DNA of 64,000 nucleotides. It comes from Streptomyces sp. GS7 (GTDB lineage Bacteria > Actinomycetota > Actinomycetes > Streptomycetales > Streptomycetaceae). Position 1 is the stretch's first letter. Each line of letters starts with the position of its first letter. The notes under the pieces were generated by a model, which was not told the DNA's origin, did no database searches, and was given only the letters and a program-made list of their open reading frames with translations. The translations under genes and the position numbers were made by a program. The DNA is taken from assembly GCF_009834125.1 (NCBI RefSeq), contig NZ_CP047146.1:7596501-7660500 (forward strand), read 5' to 3'. Of the stretch, positions 63,807 through 64,000 are shown piece after piece.

Positions 63807-63950
63807 GTATGCTCGTCCTCGCTGTCGCCGCAGGGGAATCCGGTGTGAATCCGGAACTGTCCCGCAACGGTATGCGTGCGCACCACCGGTCGTTCCGTAC
63901 GGCCCGGTCGTGCGTCCCTGAGTCCGAGGACCTGCCGACGGCACGCCCGC
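63807..63950 (+). promoter_or_regulatory. Cobalamin (B12) riboswitch
   Basis: The conserved core GGGAATCCGGTG followed by GAATCCGGAACTGTCCCGC and AACGGT is present at 63833-63871, and the 3' box GAGTCCGAGGACCTGCC at 63919-63936. The variable arm between is GC-rich. B12 riboswitches switch off the downstream gene when adenosylcobalamin is plentiful. From synteny the target beyond the edge is probably the class Ia ribonucleotide reductase operon nrdABS, as known in S. coelicolor. Confidence 0.92.
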
Positions 63951-63966
63951 ACCGCCATCGGTGCGG
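63947..63966 (+). terminator. Hairpin in the riboswitch expression platform
   Basis: CCGCACCG-CCAT-CGGTGCGG forms an 8-base-pair stem just 3' of the aptamer. A second short dyad (GGCCC/GGGCC, 63982-63999) follows at the window end. Either could be the terminator or sequestering stem; the platform is incomplete in this window. Confidence 0.5.
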
Positions 63967-64000
63967 CGTCGACACGTCCGGGCCCCGAGGGTTGGGCCGA

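Overview
The window is about 72% GC with strong third-position GC bias. It carries WhiB-like, DasR, SigH-type and SodN genes and GTG starts, and it is almost certainly chromosomal core DNA of a Streptomyces. From memory, the gene order resembles S. coelicolor from lon down to the nrdABS riboswitch (roughly SCO5285 to SCO5226), read in one direction. That comparison is recollection, not a search.

Layout. 1-11 kb: lon (truncated by the window edge, with an HspR-type HAIR box), a pentapeptide-repeat protein, a rhomboid-like membrane protein, a spermidine-synthase-like protein, a two-component pair and kgd, the fused 2-oxoglutarate decarboxylase/dehydrogenase subunit. 11-21 kb: DUF6104, a DUF4097/PadR pair behind a dyad operator, a monooxygenase-like protein, HutD, an MDR oxidoreductase, NADP malic enzyme and a polar amino acid ABC importer. 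21-23.4 kb: a methyltransferase, a CGNR regulator and the nickel superoxide dismutase pair sodX/sodN.

23.4-25.4 kb looks like an insertion scar. It holds the decayed C-terminus of a tyrosine integrase touching the sodN stop, a truncated ECF41-type sigma gene, and a GH26-like lipoprotein behind a LacI-type operator. 25.6-33 kb is accessory and regulatory: an ECF42/YCII unit with its own promoter, the LysR/snapalysin pair, a crcB-DUF190-crcB fluoride operon, and a GntR regulator with a CynX-type transporter. 33-40 kb: CorA, an EmrB-type exporter with a divergent WYL regulator, and a CsoR-boxed copper operon with a small His-rich membrane protein ahead of copA. 40-46 kb: a KAS III, a small Cys/His protein, glutaminase, a desulfhydrase-like PLP enzyme, a Na+/H+ antiporter with a UBP zinc finger, and a GNAT.

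46-52 kb is developmental and stress control: the anti-sigma/SigH pair behind a BldD-like box, diacylglycerol kinase, wblE and a PdtaS-type sensor kinase. 52-61 kb: a TetR/SDR pair, then the N-acetylglucosamine/chitobiose system (nagB, dasD, dasC, dasB, dasA, dasR) with three DasR-responsive dre sites. 61-64 kb: a DUF3311/sodium-solute symporter pair, a Uma2 protein, and a cobalamin riboswitch whose target gene lies past the edge.

The dominant working unit is chitin-derived amino sugar use. DasABC would import chitobiose, DasD would hydrolyse oligomers, NagB would feed glycolysis, and DasR would repress the set through dre. Many units carry a regulator beside its target with a readable inverted repeat. 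Operator assignments are inferences from position and symmetry.
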